A stretch of DNA of 64,000 nucleotides, taken from NCBI RefSeq assembly GCF_900110205.1, contig NZ_FOCV01000033.1:1-64000 (forward strand), in the 5' to 3' direction. A program made the position numbers and the translations under genes. Positions 1 to 8,452 of the stretch are shown one piece after another (position 1 is the first letter of the stretch; each line of letters begins with the position of its first letter). Below the pieces are notes generated by a model. That model made no database searches and had not been told where the DNA came from. It saw only the letters and a list, made by a program, of their open reading frames with translations. The stretch is from Rhizobium tibeticum. Its GTDB lineage: Bacteria > Pseudomonadota > Alphaproteobacteria > Rhizobiales > Rhizobiaceae.

Positions 1-1300
1 AGCGAGCCCGGCAGGTCTGGGCTGCGCTCTTGCAGGAGAATGGGAAGCCGGGAGCCGAACGCCACTCTGTGACCGAAGCCATATGCATCAGGGTCACGCA
101 TTGATGGGGTGGACGCCCCTCGACGGCATCGAATGTGCCAACATGGTGGGTGTTAACCGCCACAACAGAGGAGACGTCCGAAATGAACGCTAGCATGATG
201 GGGTTGGATTTGGCCAAGAATGTCTTTCAAGTGCATGGATCGGATACCGCCGGCGCCGTCGTTTTCCGCAAGCAGCTGCGGCGGGACAAGCTGCTCGCGT
301 TTTTTGCCGGACAGCCGGCCTGCATCGTCGCGATGGAAGCCTGCTCCAGCGCGCATTATTGGGCACGCGAGATCGGCAAACTCGGCCACTCGGTTCGCCT
401 GATTGCCCCTGCCTATGTAAAGCCTTTTGTAAAACGCCAAAAGAACGATGCCGCCGACGCCGAGGCAATCTGCGAGGCGGCCCAGCGCCCGACGATGCGC
501 TTTGTAACGGTTAAGAGTGAGGAGCAGCAGGCAAGCGCGGCGGTGTTCCGGGCACGCGATTTGCTGGTGCGGCAACGTACCCAGACGATCAACGCCTTGC
601 GGGGCCACCTGGCGGAATACGGACTGATTGTTGCCCAGGGCCCGACCCACGTCACCAGACTTGTTTTGCACGTGGAGGATCCCAGGAGCAAGTTGCCGGA
701 GGCCACACGCATGGCTCTCGCCATTTTGGTTGATACGCTGAAGTCGCTCGACCAAAGGATCCAGAAACTGGATGTCGAAATCGCTCGGCGTGCCCGGGAA
801 GACGAAGACGCACGGCGGTTGGCAACAATTCCCGGCATCGGTCCGATCACCGCGACGGCTTTGATTGCCCTGGCCCCAGAAGCGGCTGGCTTCAAGCGAG
901 GTCGCGACTTCGCTGCCTGGTTGGGATTGACCCCCTTGCAGCGCTCCACCGGCGGCAAGCAAAAGCTCGGCGAAACATCGAAGATGGGAGAGCGAACACT
1001 GCGCCGCCTGCTCATCATTGGTGCAAGCGCCGTGGTGCTGCAGGCTCGCCGGCGCGGCACCCCAGAAGGTTCGTGGCTCGGGCGCATACTTGCCCGCAAG
1101 CCACCCATGCTTGTGACGGTCGCTCTCGCCAACAAGATGGCCCGCATCGTGTGGGCACTCATGGCAAAGGGTGGCGTCTATAAGGCTCCAGCTGTGGCGG
1201 CATAACCGCCCGGCCAGAGGTCGTCGAGATGTAGGAAGGTCGAACGGAAGGTATGGCGCAACAGTCGATGAGACGGGGTCGGGAAAGCCAGGAATCTCCG
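1..1300 (+). mobile_element. IS110-family insertion sequence (ends not resolved)
   Basis: The element is recognised from its transposase gene. IS110-family elements have no long terminal inverted repeats and usually make no target duplication, so the ends cannot be fixed by eye; the left end may lie outside the window and the right end lies somewhere after 1205. The non-coding flanks (1-182 and about 1206-1450) are where IS110 or IS1111 elements carry their bridge RNA. Coordinates are therefore approximate. Confidence 0.6.
183..1205 (+). CDS. IS110-family transposase (DEDD recombinase)
   Basis: This is a DEDD-type transposase of about 340 residues. The N-terminal RuvC-like domain opens with GLDLAKNVFQVHG, whose Asp is the first acidic catalytic residue, and continues to KNDAADAEAICEA with further acidic residues. 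The C-terminal IS116/IS110/IS902 domain contains IPGIGPITATALIAL, then the segment with AAWLGLTP and the conserved Ser in QRSTGGK. I chose the ATG at 183 because it follows an AGAGGAGA ribosome site and starts next to the conserved core; the in-frame start at 135 only adds an unconserved leader. The gene is full length and looks intact. Family assignment is firm; the subgroup (IS110 or IS1111) is not. Confidence 0.93.
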   Translation: MNASMMGLDLAKNVFQVHGSDTAGAVVFRKQLRRDKLLAFFAGQPACIVAMEACSSAHYWAREIGKLGHSVRLIAPAYVKPFVKRQKNDAADAEAICEAAQRPTMRFVTVKSEEQQASAAVFRARDLLVRQRTQTINALRGHLAEYGLIVAQGPTHVTRLVLHVEDPRSKLPEATRMALAILVDTLKSLDQRIQKLDVEIARRAREDEDARRLATIPGIGPITATALIALAPEAAGFKRGRDFAAWLGLTPLQRSTGGKQKLGETSKMGERTLRRLLIIGASAVVLQARRRGTPEGSWLGRILARKPPMLVTVALANKMARIVWALMAKGGVYKAPAVAA

Positions 1301-1622
1301 GAGTGCTTCCAGCACGCCGCATTGATTTGGAGCCCGATCCGCGAACTCCCATACGGGCCAGCGACAGATGAACGGTCGCGCGAAAGGCCGGACAGATGTC
1401 AGCACCCGACTACGCGTAATGCCGCCGGAAACTCTTCTTGCATTCACCGGGGCGTCCACAGATGGAGAATGGTTCAAGAACCGAAGGACAGCAAAGCGAT
1501 CTGTCCGGCGGAAAGTAAGACTTCGCCGATCGGTGCGAATGCCGGTCGAAACGCAACGGAACCCAAGGAAAAGCCGCCAACCGAAGGTGTTTTCCCCTTG
1601 AGTTCTTTCATTGGAGAGATCC
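1206..1622. other. Non-coding stretch between IS110 transposase and tam
   Basis: About 400 bases hold no convincing gene on either strand. The first part is probably the right flank of the IS element and a candidate place for its bridge RNA. The last part must hold the promoter of the methyltransferase gene. Short open frames here overlap each other and show no recognisable protein. Confidence 0.5.
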
Positions 1623-2393
1623 ATGGCATGGTCTGCCAGCCAGTATGTCAAATTCGAAGATGAACGCACGCGTCCGGCGCGCGATCTGCTGGCGCAGGTG
1701 CCGCTTGAGCATGTCCGTCGTGCGGTGGACCTCGGCTGCGGGCCGGGCAACTCGACGGAGCTGATCGTCGAGCGTTTCGGGGCGGCTGGTGTCTCCGGCC
1801 TGGACAGCGACTTGAACATGCTGGAGGCGGCTCGCAACCGCATGCCCGGCACGCCCTTCGTCGAGGCCGATCTTGGCACCTGGCAGCCAAGCGAACCGGC
1901 TGACCTGCTCTTTGCCAATGCCGTTTTCCAGTGGCTGCCGAACCACCTGGACATTTTCGACCGCTTGATAAACGGACTTGCGCCATGCGGCGTGCTGGCG
2001 GTGCAGATGCCGGACAACCTGACCGAGCCAACCCATCTGTTGATGGAGGAGACGGCGCATGCCGGGCCCTGGAAAGCCGCCTTCGAAGGGCAGAGCGTTC
2101 GCCGTCAGCCACTGCCGCCGCCCTCCACCTACTACAGCCGGCTCATCGGCAAGGCTGCCCACGTCGACATCTGGCATACCGCCTACAACCATCCGATGGC
2201 GGATGCTGCGGCGATCGTCGAATGGGTCAAAGGAACAGGTCTCAGGCCTTATCTCGACCACGCCGGCGACGAGCATCGCGATGCGTTTCTGGCCGACTAC
2301 ATCGGCCGCGTGGAAAAGGCCTACCCGAAGATGTCGGACGGCCGCGTATTGCTGCGGTTCCCGCGGTTCTTCATGGTTGCCGTCAAGGCTTGA
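1623..2393 (+). CDS. tam: Trans-aconitate 2-methyltransferase
   Basis: The 256-residue protein matches Tam in length (E. coli Tam is about 252 residues). It is a cytoplasmic SAM-dependent enzyme that methylates trans-aconitate, a toxic isomer formed from cis-aconitate that inhibits aconitase. The SAM-binding motif VDLGCGPGNSTE is near residue 37, followed by GLDSD (motif II) and FANAVFQWLP, typical of the family. The ATG at 1623 is preceded by GGAGAG at 6-7 bases; a TTG at 1611 lies in that ribosome site and is unlikely. The gene stands alone, about 145 bases upstream of zwf on the same strand. Confidence 0.88.
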   Translation: MAWSASQYVKFEDERTRPARDLLAQVPLEHVRRAVDLGCGPGNSTELIVERFGAAGVSGLDSDLNMLEAARNRMPGTPFVEADLGTWQPSEPADLLFANAVFQWLPNHLDIFDRLINGLAPCGVLAVQMPDNLTEPTHLLMEETAHAGPWKAAFEGQSVRRQPLPPPSTYYSRLIGKAAHVDIWHTAYNHPMADAAAIVEWVKGTGLRPYLDHAGDEHRDAFLADYIGRVEKAYPKMSDGRVLLRFPRFFMVAVKA

Positions 2394-2538
2394 GAGCGCC
2401 GTCGACGTGGAAGCCTCCTGGCTAGCGCATCAGATGGGCGCCAGGATCGGCTGACATTGGCTTGCAAGGTCAGGCGGCGTCCTGCTTGCCGCCGCACCCG
2501 CGCGCACTATAGTCGTCGCACATAGCGAGGAGACATTC

Positions 2539-4047
2539 ATGAACGCCGCTCCCATTCCGCCAGCCACACTTGTCATTTTCGGTGCTACGGGCGACCTGAC
2601 GCGGCGCCTGCTGATACCGGCGATCATCAATCTGACGCGAAGCGGATTGGTCGGCGATGATCTCAACATTCTCGGCGTCGGCATAGATCCAGGCGACGAC
2701 GCTTCGCTGGTGGCACGACTGGACAGTTTCCTTTCCGGACTGAGCGAACCGATCCTGCCGGAGACGGACGATGCGTGGCGACGGCTGCGTCAGCGGATCT
2801 CCTACATGTCAGGCGATTTCACCCAGGACGGCATATTCCTCGAGATCAAGAAGCACCTGACGAGCTGCAATGCGGCCTTCTATCTCGCCGTGCCGCCGCA
2901 GTTTTTCGGACCGCTTGTCGAAAAGCTGGCCGAACACGGTCTGACCCGCGAGGCTGACGGATGCTTCCGCCGGATTGCCATCGAGAAGCCTTTCGGCACC
3001 GACCTTACCTCGGCCCGCGCGTTGAACGCCCGCATTCTCAAGAACGTCGCCGAGAGCCAGGTCTATCGCCTCGACCACTTCCTGGGGAAGGAAACGGTGC
3101 AGAATATTCTGACCGCCCGCTTCGCCAACATGATGATCGAGGCGCTGTGGAACAACAACTATATCGACCACGTACAGATCACGGCCGCCGAAACGGTCGA
3201 CGTCGGAACGCGCGGCAAATTCTACGACGCCACCGGCGCGCTGCGCGACATGGTCCCCAATCACCTGTTCCAGCTGCTGGCGATGATCGCGATGGAGGCT
3301 CCGAACGGTTTCGGCGCAGAAGCGATCCGTACCGAGAAGAGCAAGGCGCTGAGCGCGCTTCGCATCTGCACACCGGAGGAGGCAGTCACCCATGCCGTGC
3401 GCGGCGCCTATACGGCCGGCAAGCTCGATGGCAACGACATCACGGCCTTCCGGGAGACCAAGGATGTATCGCCCGACAGCAACACCGAAACCTTCGTCGC
3501 GCTGAAGCTTTTTGTCGATACGTGGCGTTGGGCAGGCGTGCCGTTCTATTTGAGAACTGGCAAGGCGATGAAGGCGCGCGATACGGAGATCGTGGTGACT
3601 TTTCGGCAGGTGCCGTTCGCGCAGTTTCGCGAGACCGACGTCAAGCGGCAACTGCCGCCGAACAGGATGGTCATCCAGGTCCAGCCGGATGAGGGGCTGA
3701 GCGTCGAGATCTCCATCAAGTCGCCCGGCCTTTCCGTGGACACCGTGCCCGTCTCGCTCGACTTCCGCTATGCCGACAAATTCGACATCGGCAAGATGAC
3801 CGGATACGAGTCCCTCCTCTACGATCTCTTCATCGGCGACCAGACGCTCTCCCAGCGCGCCGACGGCATCGAGGCCGGCTGGGCGGCCGTGCAGCCATTC
3901 CTCGATATTTGGGCGAAAAGCAGCGAAACCCCGGAGTCCTATGCACCGGGGAGCATGGGTCCGTCTTGCGCCGAGGAACTCATCCGGCGCGATGGCCGAG
4001 AATGGCACGAGCTGGGTGTGATCATGCACAACCACGTTCGAAAGTAA
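2539..4047 (+). CDS. zwf: Glucose-6-phosphate 1-dehydrogenase
   Basis: The 502-residue protein has the family's full length. It oxidises glucose-6-phosphate to 6-phosphogluconolactone with NADP+, feeding the Entner-Doudoroff and pentose phosphate routes. The N-terminal dinucleotide-binding motif is GATGDLTRR (family GASGDLxxRK). The substrate-binding active-site stretch reads RLDHFLGKE near residue 178, with the catalytic His in it, and AIEKPFG precedes it. AGGAGA lies upstream of the ATG. Rhizobia often have a zwf-pgl-edd operon; here no pgl or edd follows, so this may be a second, stand-alone isozyme. The TxxLTRR change from the usual Ser/Lys pattern fits a divergent paralogue. Confidence 0.95.
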   Translation: MNAAPIPPATLVIFGATGDLTRRLLIPAIINLTRSGLVGDDLNILGVGIDPGDDASLVARLDSFLSGLSEPILPETDDAWRRLRQRISYMSGDFTQDGIFLEIKKHLTSCNAAFYLAVPPQFFGPLVEKLAEHGLTREADGCFRRIAIEKPFGTDLTSARALNARILKNVAESQVYRLDHFLGKETVQNILTARFANMMIEALWNNNYIDHVQITAAETVDVGTRGKFYDATGALRDMVPNHLFQLLAMIAMEAPNGFGAEAIRTEKSKALSALRICTPEEAVTHAVRGAYTAGKLDGNDITAFRETKDVSPDSNTETFVALKLFVDTWRWAGVPFYLRTGKAMKARDTEIVVTFRQVPFAQFRETDVKRQLPPNRMVIQVQPDEGLSVEISIKSPGLSVDTVPVSLDFRYADKFDIGKMTGYESLLYDLFIGDQTLSQRADGIEAGWAAVQPFLDIWAKSSETPESYAPGSMGPSCAEELIRRDGREWHELGVIMHNHVRK

Positions 4048-4256
4048 TTTCGGAAATACACGTTTAACTAAAGTAAAACAGAAGAGAATTTCGCAACGCC
4101 TCCCGTATGGCGAGCGAAAATATTGTATCATGAATGTGTGATCGTAATCCATCGCAACACATTTATGGTACGCTATACAGAATATTGAGGTGTTGACCCT
4201 TTCGCCTTGTACAACGAAGATTTTCCTGCTGACCGCGTTGCTGTTCCAATGCGACA

Positions 4257-4304
4257 AAGAAGGCGGGGCTCGTCCAACCCCGACGGGCCCTTCTTGCGTT
4301 TTTC
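4257..4304 (+). terminator. Rho-independent terminator in the zwf downstream region
   Basis: AAGAAGG at 4257 pairs with CCTTCTT ending at 4295, an inner CGGGG/CCCCG pair adds to the stem, and TTTTTC follows at 4299. It lies 210 bases after zwf, in a 373-base gene-free and locally A+T-rich stretch (4048-4420). It could end the zwf message or a separate small RNA made from about 4150-4300. I see no gene in this stretch. Confidence 0.6.
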
Positions 4305-4420
4305 TATCATTTGGCGAATAAAGTATATATTAGTCGAAATTGTTAAAGCTCGATTAATATATTTACTTGCGCTCTTCCACCGCCTTGCTAAATCTATCTC
4401 GAGGGTTTTGGGGTATTAAC

Positions 4421-4627
4421 ATGGTAGATACTCATTTGTCTAAGAATCGTTCGATTTCCGATCAACGTATGGAAACCTGCAGGTCGGAGTTCGAGCCCCT
4501 CCTCTTCGAGCTCATCCGCAATGGTGAGAAGCGGGGATGGAAGGCGGCCGAAATCGCGATGGCGCTGGCCGACGCGGCTGACGACGTCATCCTTCAGCTG
4601 GCAAGGGAAACGAAGAGCAAGCATTGA
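4421..4627 (+). CDS. Small conserved-looking protein of unknown function
   Basis: The 68-residue protein is hydrophilic and rich in Glu, Ala and Lys, with no signal peptide or membrane segment. Its second half (FEPLLFELIRNGEKRGWKAA onward, ending LARETKSKH) looks like two amphipathic helices. It starts at an ATG after an A+T-rich leader with no strong ribosome site. I do not recognise the family. Short soluble helical proteins like this, alone between unrelated genes, are common in Rhizobiaceae. Coding character is suggested by its composition and its clean, isolated position, but it could be a chance frame. Confidence 0.55.
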   Translation: MVDTHLSKNRSISDQRMETCRSEFEPLLFELIRNGEKRGWKAAEIAMALADAADDVILQLARETKSKH

Positions 4628-4747
4628 CCGCTTGCCTTGCCGATCCTGATATAATGACGCTTCAGAAGTGCTCCTTTAGCACGTAAAGAAATCCTTGAGC
4701 TTGTCTCCCGTGATTCTCTTGCCGCTTGCGCCAAGCAAAGGAGCCCG

Positions 4748-5179
4748 ATGTTGCAGTTGATTGCCGCAGCTCTTCTTGCCTGTGGATGCGTCAGCCTCGC
4801 CGAGGTTGCCGACTGGCCGCCTGCGGACAGCTATGTGCCGAAGATCAGTTGCCACGAAAGCGATGCCGCCGAGCGCTGCGCAGAAATTCGTGCGGCCTGG
4901 ACCGGCCTTTACGCCAATGCGATCGCTGGCCGCGTTGAAAGTCAGCGAAAAGTCTCTTTGTGCCTGAGCACCGGCTGCAACAAGGGCATCGTTGTCGAGC
5001 CCGTCCTTGGCTGCGCCTGGCGCCAGGTCATCGCCGCATCGCGCAATCCTCAGATCAACGACGCCGACCGGGCAAACGTCGAGCGTTACTGCGGCCCTCG
5101 CGCGCTTGACGATGCCGGGCGCAAAGCTGCCAGAGACCAGTCGCAAACCTGGCTGACCTTGCTCGGCGTAACGCCATAG
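4748..5179 (+). CDS. Secreted cysteine-containing protein of unknown function
   Basis: The 143-residue protein begins with a short hydrophobic stretch (LQLIAAALLACGCVSLA) that looks like a signal peptide, possibly a lipoprotein one with Cys at 12 or 14. The mature part has paired cysteines (SCHESDAAERC, LCLSTGCN, GCAWRQ, YCGPR), which suggests a disulfide-bonded periplasmic or extracellular protein. The spacing of the CAW-x-Q motif recalls Sel1-like proteins but no full repeat is visible. It stands alone, convergent with the DUF2267-like gene. Function is unknown. Confidence 0.72.
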   Translation: MLQLIAAALLACGCVSLAEVADWPPADSYVPKISCHESDAAERCAEIRAAWTGLYANAIAGRVESQRKVSLCLSTGCNKGIVVEPVLGCAWRQVIAASRNPQINDADRANVERYCGPRALDDAGRKAARDQSQTWLTLLGVTP

Positions 5180-5192
5180 CTAAAAATGCAAA

Positions 5193-5214
5193 CGGGCGGG
5201 GACAAGCCCGCCCG
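5193..5214. terminator. Bidirectional terminator between convergent genes
   Basis: A perfect 8-base stem, CGGGCGGG / CCCGCCCG, with a 6-base loop, lies between two convergent stop codons (5179 and 5237). On the minus strand it is followed by TTTGCATTTTTAG, so it fits best as the terminator of the minus-strand gene. Confidence 0.65.
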
Positions 5215-5236
5215 CCGAAAGTCTTGGCTTTGCCTC

Positions 5237-5632
5237 TTAGACGAACTGGCTGAGACCTGGAACCGAGCCGACGACCTCGTCTACGACTTCCTTGCCGGCA
5301 TGCTGCTCGGCAATCGCGATGGTCTCCTTGGCAAGCGTCGTGATCTCACCCATGCCGAGGCCTTCCGACATCAGTTGCTGGCCGAGCGCCATGATGCCGC
5401 CGCCGCCGAGCGCGCCCATGATGCTGCCAAGGATCCCGCCGCCACCGCCCTCGCCTTCGCCGTTATACTTGGCAACGAGATCGGAGGCGCCCGGAATCGC
5501 CTCGATCATCTTGGCGACCGGACCGTCTGCCGCTTCGCGCTGCAGGAAACCGAGCATCATGCCGAGCGCCTTTTCGGCCACCTCTGCGGGGATGCCCACG
5601 CGCGCGGCGATCTGGTCTACGATTTCATTCAT
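5237..5632 (-). CDS. DUF2267/DUF2780-like protein with a glycine-rich loop
   Basis: The 131-residue protein starts with a helical segment (MNEIVDQIAARVGIPAEVAE) typical of a group of small rhizobial proteins filed under DUF2267 or DUF2780. A Gly-rich stretch (GEGEGGGGGILGSIMGALGG) at about 79-98 separates it from a second helical segment ending in VGSVPGLSQFV. It has no signal peptide. The ATG at 5632 is supported by AGGAGG upstream; the longer frame to 5755 adds an unrelated leader. Biochemical function is unknown. A perfect 12-base palindrome lies just upstream. Confidence 0.7.
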   Translation of the reverse strand: MNEIVDQIAARVGIPAEVAEKALGMMLGFLQREAADGPVAKMIEAIPGASDLVAKYNGEGEGGGGGILGSIMGALGGGGIMALGQQLMSEGLGMGEITTLAKETIAIAEQHAGKEVVDEVVGSVPGLSQFV

Positions 5633-5650
5633 TGTCAGCCTCCTATTTTT

Positions 5651-5662
5651 GACGTTAACGTC
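5651..5662. promoter_or_regulatory. Perfect 12-base palindrome upstream of the DUF2267-like gene
   Basis: GACGTTAACGTC is a perfect palindrome and is followed at once by AACGTTAA (5663-5670), so the ACGTTAA core occurs twice. It lies 19 bases upstream of the start codon, in the position expected for an operator. The binding protein is unknown. Confidence 0.4.
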
Positions 5663-5864
5663 AACGTTAATCGAACTTTCGGGGCAACTCAAGCCGCCTG
5701 CCGCAAATGCAGGCTTTATCCTACTTTTCCCTTTAATGCAGACAGTTGTCCGCACTGGACTCCCTGCTTATAACAGGGAAGCGATATTACAATGACCGTG
5801 CGGGAAAACGACGCTCCGCACTTTGACGCAATCGGCGCCGACAGCCGTAGGGAGAATTTTCGAA

Positions 5865-7424
5865 ATGCTCGAGGAAGGCAAGATTTTCGTCGGCGTCAGC
5901 CGCAATCCGGACGACAGCATCAACAAGCCGGAATATCTCGACCTGAAATTCGGAAACCGCCATGGCCTGGTGACGGGCGCCACCGGCACCGGCAAGACGG
6001 TGACACTGCAGGTGCTTGCCGAGGGCTTTTCGAAGGCTGGCGTGCCCGTCTTCTGCGCCGACATCAAGGGCGATCTCTCCGGCATTGCCGCCAAGGGTGA
6101 ACCGAAGGACTTCCTGACCAAACGGGCCGAGCAGATCGGCTTCGACGACTACGAATTCGACCAGTTCCCGGTGATCTTCTGGGACCTCTTCGGTGAAAAG
6201 GGCCACCGCGTCCGTACCACGATCGCCGAGATGGGACCGCTGCTGCTTGCGCGGCTGATGGATGCTTCCGAGCCGCAGGAAGGCGTCATCAACATCGCCT
6301 TCAAGATCGCCGACCAGGGCGGCATGCCGCTGCTCGACCTCAAGGACTTTTCCTCGCTGCTTAACTACATGGCGGAGAACGCGACCGAACTATCCGGCCA
6401 ATTCGGCCTGATCTCGAAGGCGTCGGTCGCCTCGATCCAGCGAGGCTTGCTCGTGCTGGAACAGCAGGGTGCACAGCATTTCTTCGGCGAACCCGCACTC
6501 AAGATCACCGACATCATGCGGACCAACAACCGCGGCTATGGTCAGATCTCGGTGCTTGCCGCCGACAAGCTGATGATGAACCCGCGCCTCTATGCAACCT
6601 TCTTGCTGTGGCTGCTCTCCGAACTTTTCGAGGAACTGCCTGAGGTCGGAGATCCCGACAAGCCGAACCTCGTTTTCTTCTTCGACGAAGCACATCTGCT
6701 CTTCAACGACGCGCCGAAGGTGCTGATCGAGCGTGTCGAACAGGTTGTCCGCCTTATCCGTTCGAAGGGCGTTGGCGTCTATTTCGTGACGCAGAATCCA
6801 CTCGACGTGCCGGAGACCGTACTCGCGCAGCTCGGCAACCGAGTGCAGCACGCGCTGCGCGCCTATTCCCCACGCGAGCAGAAGGCGGTGAAGACGGCTG
6901 CGGACACCTTCCGGCCCAATCCAGCCTTCGACTGTGCCACCGTCATCACCACGCTCGGCACGGGCGAGGCGCTGCTGTCCACACTCGAGGCAAAAGGATC
7001 CCCCTCGATCGTCGAGCGGACACTGATCCGCCCGCCATCCGGCCGCGTCGGCCCGTTGACCGATCCGGAGCGCCAGCAGGTCATGGACAAGAGCCCGGTG
7101 CTCGGCGTCTACGACGAGGATCTCGATCGCGAATCCGCCTTCGAGATCCTGGCTGCGCGCGCCAGGAAAGCGTCTGACTCCGACGCAGCCAAGCAGGCGC
7201 AACCGACGCAGCCGACCGAGGGCAGTGCCTCGGGTCGCTGGACGCTGCCGGGCTTCGGCGATGACGACAACGAACAGCAGAGCAAGACCGAGGGCCGCGC
7301 CCGCTCGTCCGGCTACCAGCGCGAGACGGTCGTCGAAGCCGCGATGAAGAGCGTGGCTCGCACGGTCGCGACACAGGTCGGCCGGGCACTGGTGCGCGGC
7401 ATCCTGGGCAGTTTGAAGCGCTGA
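5865..7424 (+). CDS. HerA-like helicase/ATPase (DUF853 family)
   Basis: The 519-residue cytoplasmic ATPase belongs to the HerA/FtsK-like group annotated as DUF853 or helicase HerA-like. Walker A is GATGTGKT near residue 38. Walker B is LVFFFDEAHLLF near residue 275, followed by an Arg/Gln motif in SKGVGVYFVTQNPLDVP that acts as sensor in this family. The C-terminus (about 430-519) is a charged, low-complexity linker followed by a conserved tail (VARTVATQVGRALVRGILGS). I chose ATG 5865 because AGGGAG precedes it; a TTG at 5823 is in frame upstream. HerA proper works with NurA nuclease; no nuclease gene is adjacent, so the role in DNA processing is inferred from family only. Confidence 0.88.
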   Translation: MLEEGKIFVGVSRNPDDSINKPEYLDLKFGNRHGLVTGATGTGKTVTLQVLAEGFSKAGVPVFCADIKGDLSGIAAKGEPKDFLTKRAEQIGFDDYEFDQFPVIFWDLFGEKGHRVRTTIAEMGPLLLARLMDASEPQEGVINIAFKIADQGGMPLLDLKDFSSLLNYMAENATELSGQFGLISKASVASIQRGLLVLEQQGAQHFFGEPALKITDIMRTNNRGYGQISVLAADKLMMNPRLYATFLLWLLSELFEELPEVGDPDKPNLVFFFDEAHLLFNDAPKVLIERVEQVVRLIRSKGVGVYFVTQNPLDVPETVLAQLGNRVQHALRAYSPREQKAVKTAADTFRPNPAFDCATVITTLGTGEALLSTLEAKGSPSIVERTLIRPPSGRVGPLTDPERQQVMDKSPVLGVYDEDLDRESAFEILAARARKASDSDAAKQAQPTQPTEGSASGRWTLPGFGDDDNEQQSKTEGRARSSGYQRETVVEAAMKSVARTVATQVGRALVRGILGSLKR

Positions 7425-7485
7425 GCGGAAAGGGCGCTGCCCTTATCCTGCGCGGCGTCCCATAGTCCTGCGCCAATCACGCCGC

Positions 7486-7788
7486 TCAACGCTTGCGCAC
7501 GAACTCCGTGCGCAAGACAAGGCCTTTGATGGTGTCGTGGCGGCAGTCGATCTCTTCCGGGTTATCCGTCAACCGGATCGATCTGATAACCGTACCTTGC
7601 TTCAGGGTCTGATTGGCCCCCTTGACCTTCAGATCCTTGATCAAGGTGACGGAATCGCCATCCTTGAGAACATTTCCGGAAGCATCCCGGACTTCGCTCG
7701 CCCCCTGCCCGGCGGCAGCCAATTCCGCAGCCGGACGCCATTCACCCGTCACTTCGTCATAAACGTAGTCGTCGTCACCGCCTGCCAT
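7486..7788 (-). CDS. PhnA-domain protein lacking the zinc ribbon
   Basis: The 100-residue protein ends in the PhnA/YjdM C-terminal domain: VRDASGNVLKDGDSVTLIKD, then LKVKG and IRLTDNPEEIDCR, closing with GLVLRTEFVRK. In E. coli YjdM (111 residues) a Cys-x-x-Cys zinc ribbon precedes this domain; here the N-terminus (YVYDEVTGEWRPAAELAA) has no cysteines at all. Despite its name, PhnA is not part of phosphonate breakdown in the C-P lyase sense and its role is unclear. The start at 7788 follows GGAGAAAAG. It is a single gene. Confidence 0.82.
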   Translation of the reverse strand: MAGGDDDYVYDEVTGEWRPAAELAAAGQGASEVRDASGNVLKDGDSVTLIKDLKVKGANQTLKQGTVIRSIRLTDNPEEIDCRHDTIKGLVLRTEFVRKR

Positions 7789-7958
7789 GGGCTTTTCTCC
7801 TGAAAGCAAGAATTTGCCGATCGGGGCGCTTATAACAGCCAAACCGCCCTGTGCAAGTTAGGCCATGCTGACTCAACTGATCAGCGTCTTTATCCGGATG
7901 TCCTCGGTTGGCCGTACCGCAACCCTGCCATCGATCGGAGAACCGGTGAGGAGCTTCG

Positions 7959-8427
7959 GTGCGAATAGAAATTGGGCAATCTCCACCGAGTTGGCTCGAA
8001 GATTTCACAGATCTGAGGATGGTTGTCATGCGGGCCGCACAGGCTGGCGCATATATACACCACATTGGCTCCACAGCGGCCTCAGGTCTTGCCGCAAGGG
8101 ATATCATCGATATTCAACTCACCGTGGATGGTCTGGGAAAAGGTGACAGCGCCGCTTTTGAACAAGAGGTTTTAGATGCAGTTCGGCGGTGATTGATCAT
8201 TGACCGCCGGAATTGTGTTGGCTGAAGAGGAGCTGAGAAAGATGCTCTTCCGCAGCACCAACCGACGGGCAACAAATGTGCACGTTCGCGACAGAGGGCG
8301 CTTCAATCAGCTTCACCCGCTCCTTTGCCGCGATTTCTTGCGGACCGAACGGATAGCTGCCAACGCCTGTGGGGTCTTCAAGCAGCGTCTGGCCTGGCAA
8401 TCCTCCTCCGCACAGAGTTCTGAATGA
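7959..8427 (+). pseudogene. GrpB-family (UPF0157) protein, frameshifted
   Basis: Two consecutive open frames carry the two halves of one GrpB-family protein. Frame 1 (7959-8192) contains IHHIGSTAASGLAARDIIDI, the family's signature HIGSTAVPGLxAKxIIDI. Frame 2 (8200-8427) continues with RKMLFRSTNRRATNVHVRDR and FNQLHPLLCRDFLR, the expected C-terminal part. Stops at about 8190-8230 and the change of frame break the gene, and the linker appears shortened. A normal GrpB protein is about 170 residues and resembles nucleotidyltransferases. This is a pseudogene or, less likely, a sequencing error. Confidence 0.8.
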
Positions 8428-8431
8428 GCTG

Positions 8432-8452
8432 ATGCAACCGTTTCGGTTGCAT
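8432..8452 (+). terminator. Hairpin just after the GrpB remnant
   Basis: A perfect 9-base stem ATGCAACCG / CGGTTGCAT with a TTT loop lies 5 bases past the last stop of the GrpB remnant. The following U-tract is weak (TTCTCC). It was probably the terminator of that gene. Confidence 0.45.

Noticed and set aside
1253..1663. 136-codon frame between the IS element and tam
   Set aside because: It overlaps the tam start and looks like the IS flank translated by chance.
2809..4257. A 482-codon frame antisense to zwf
   Set aside because: Shadow of a well-supported gene with all family motifs; the reverse frame has no recognisable protein.
4207..4419. A 70-codon frame over the terminator in the zwf-downstream gap
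   Set aside because: It runs through a strong terminator stem and starts at TTG without a ribosome site; the stretch is better read as non-coding.
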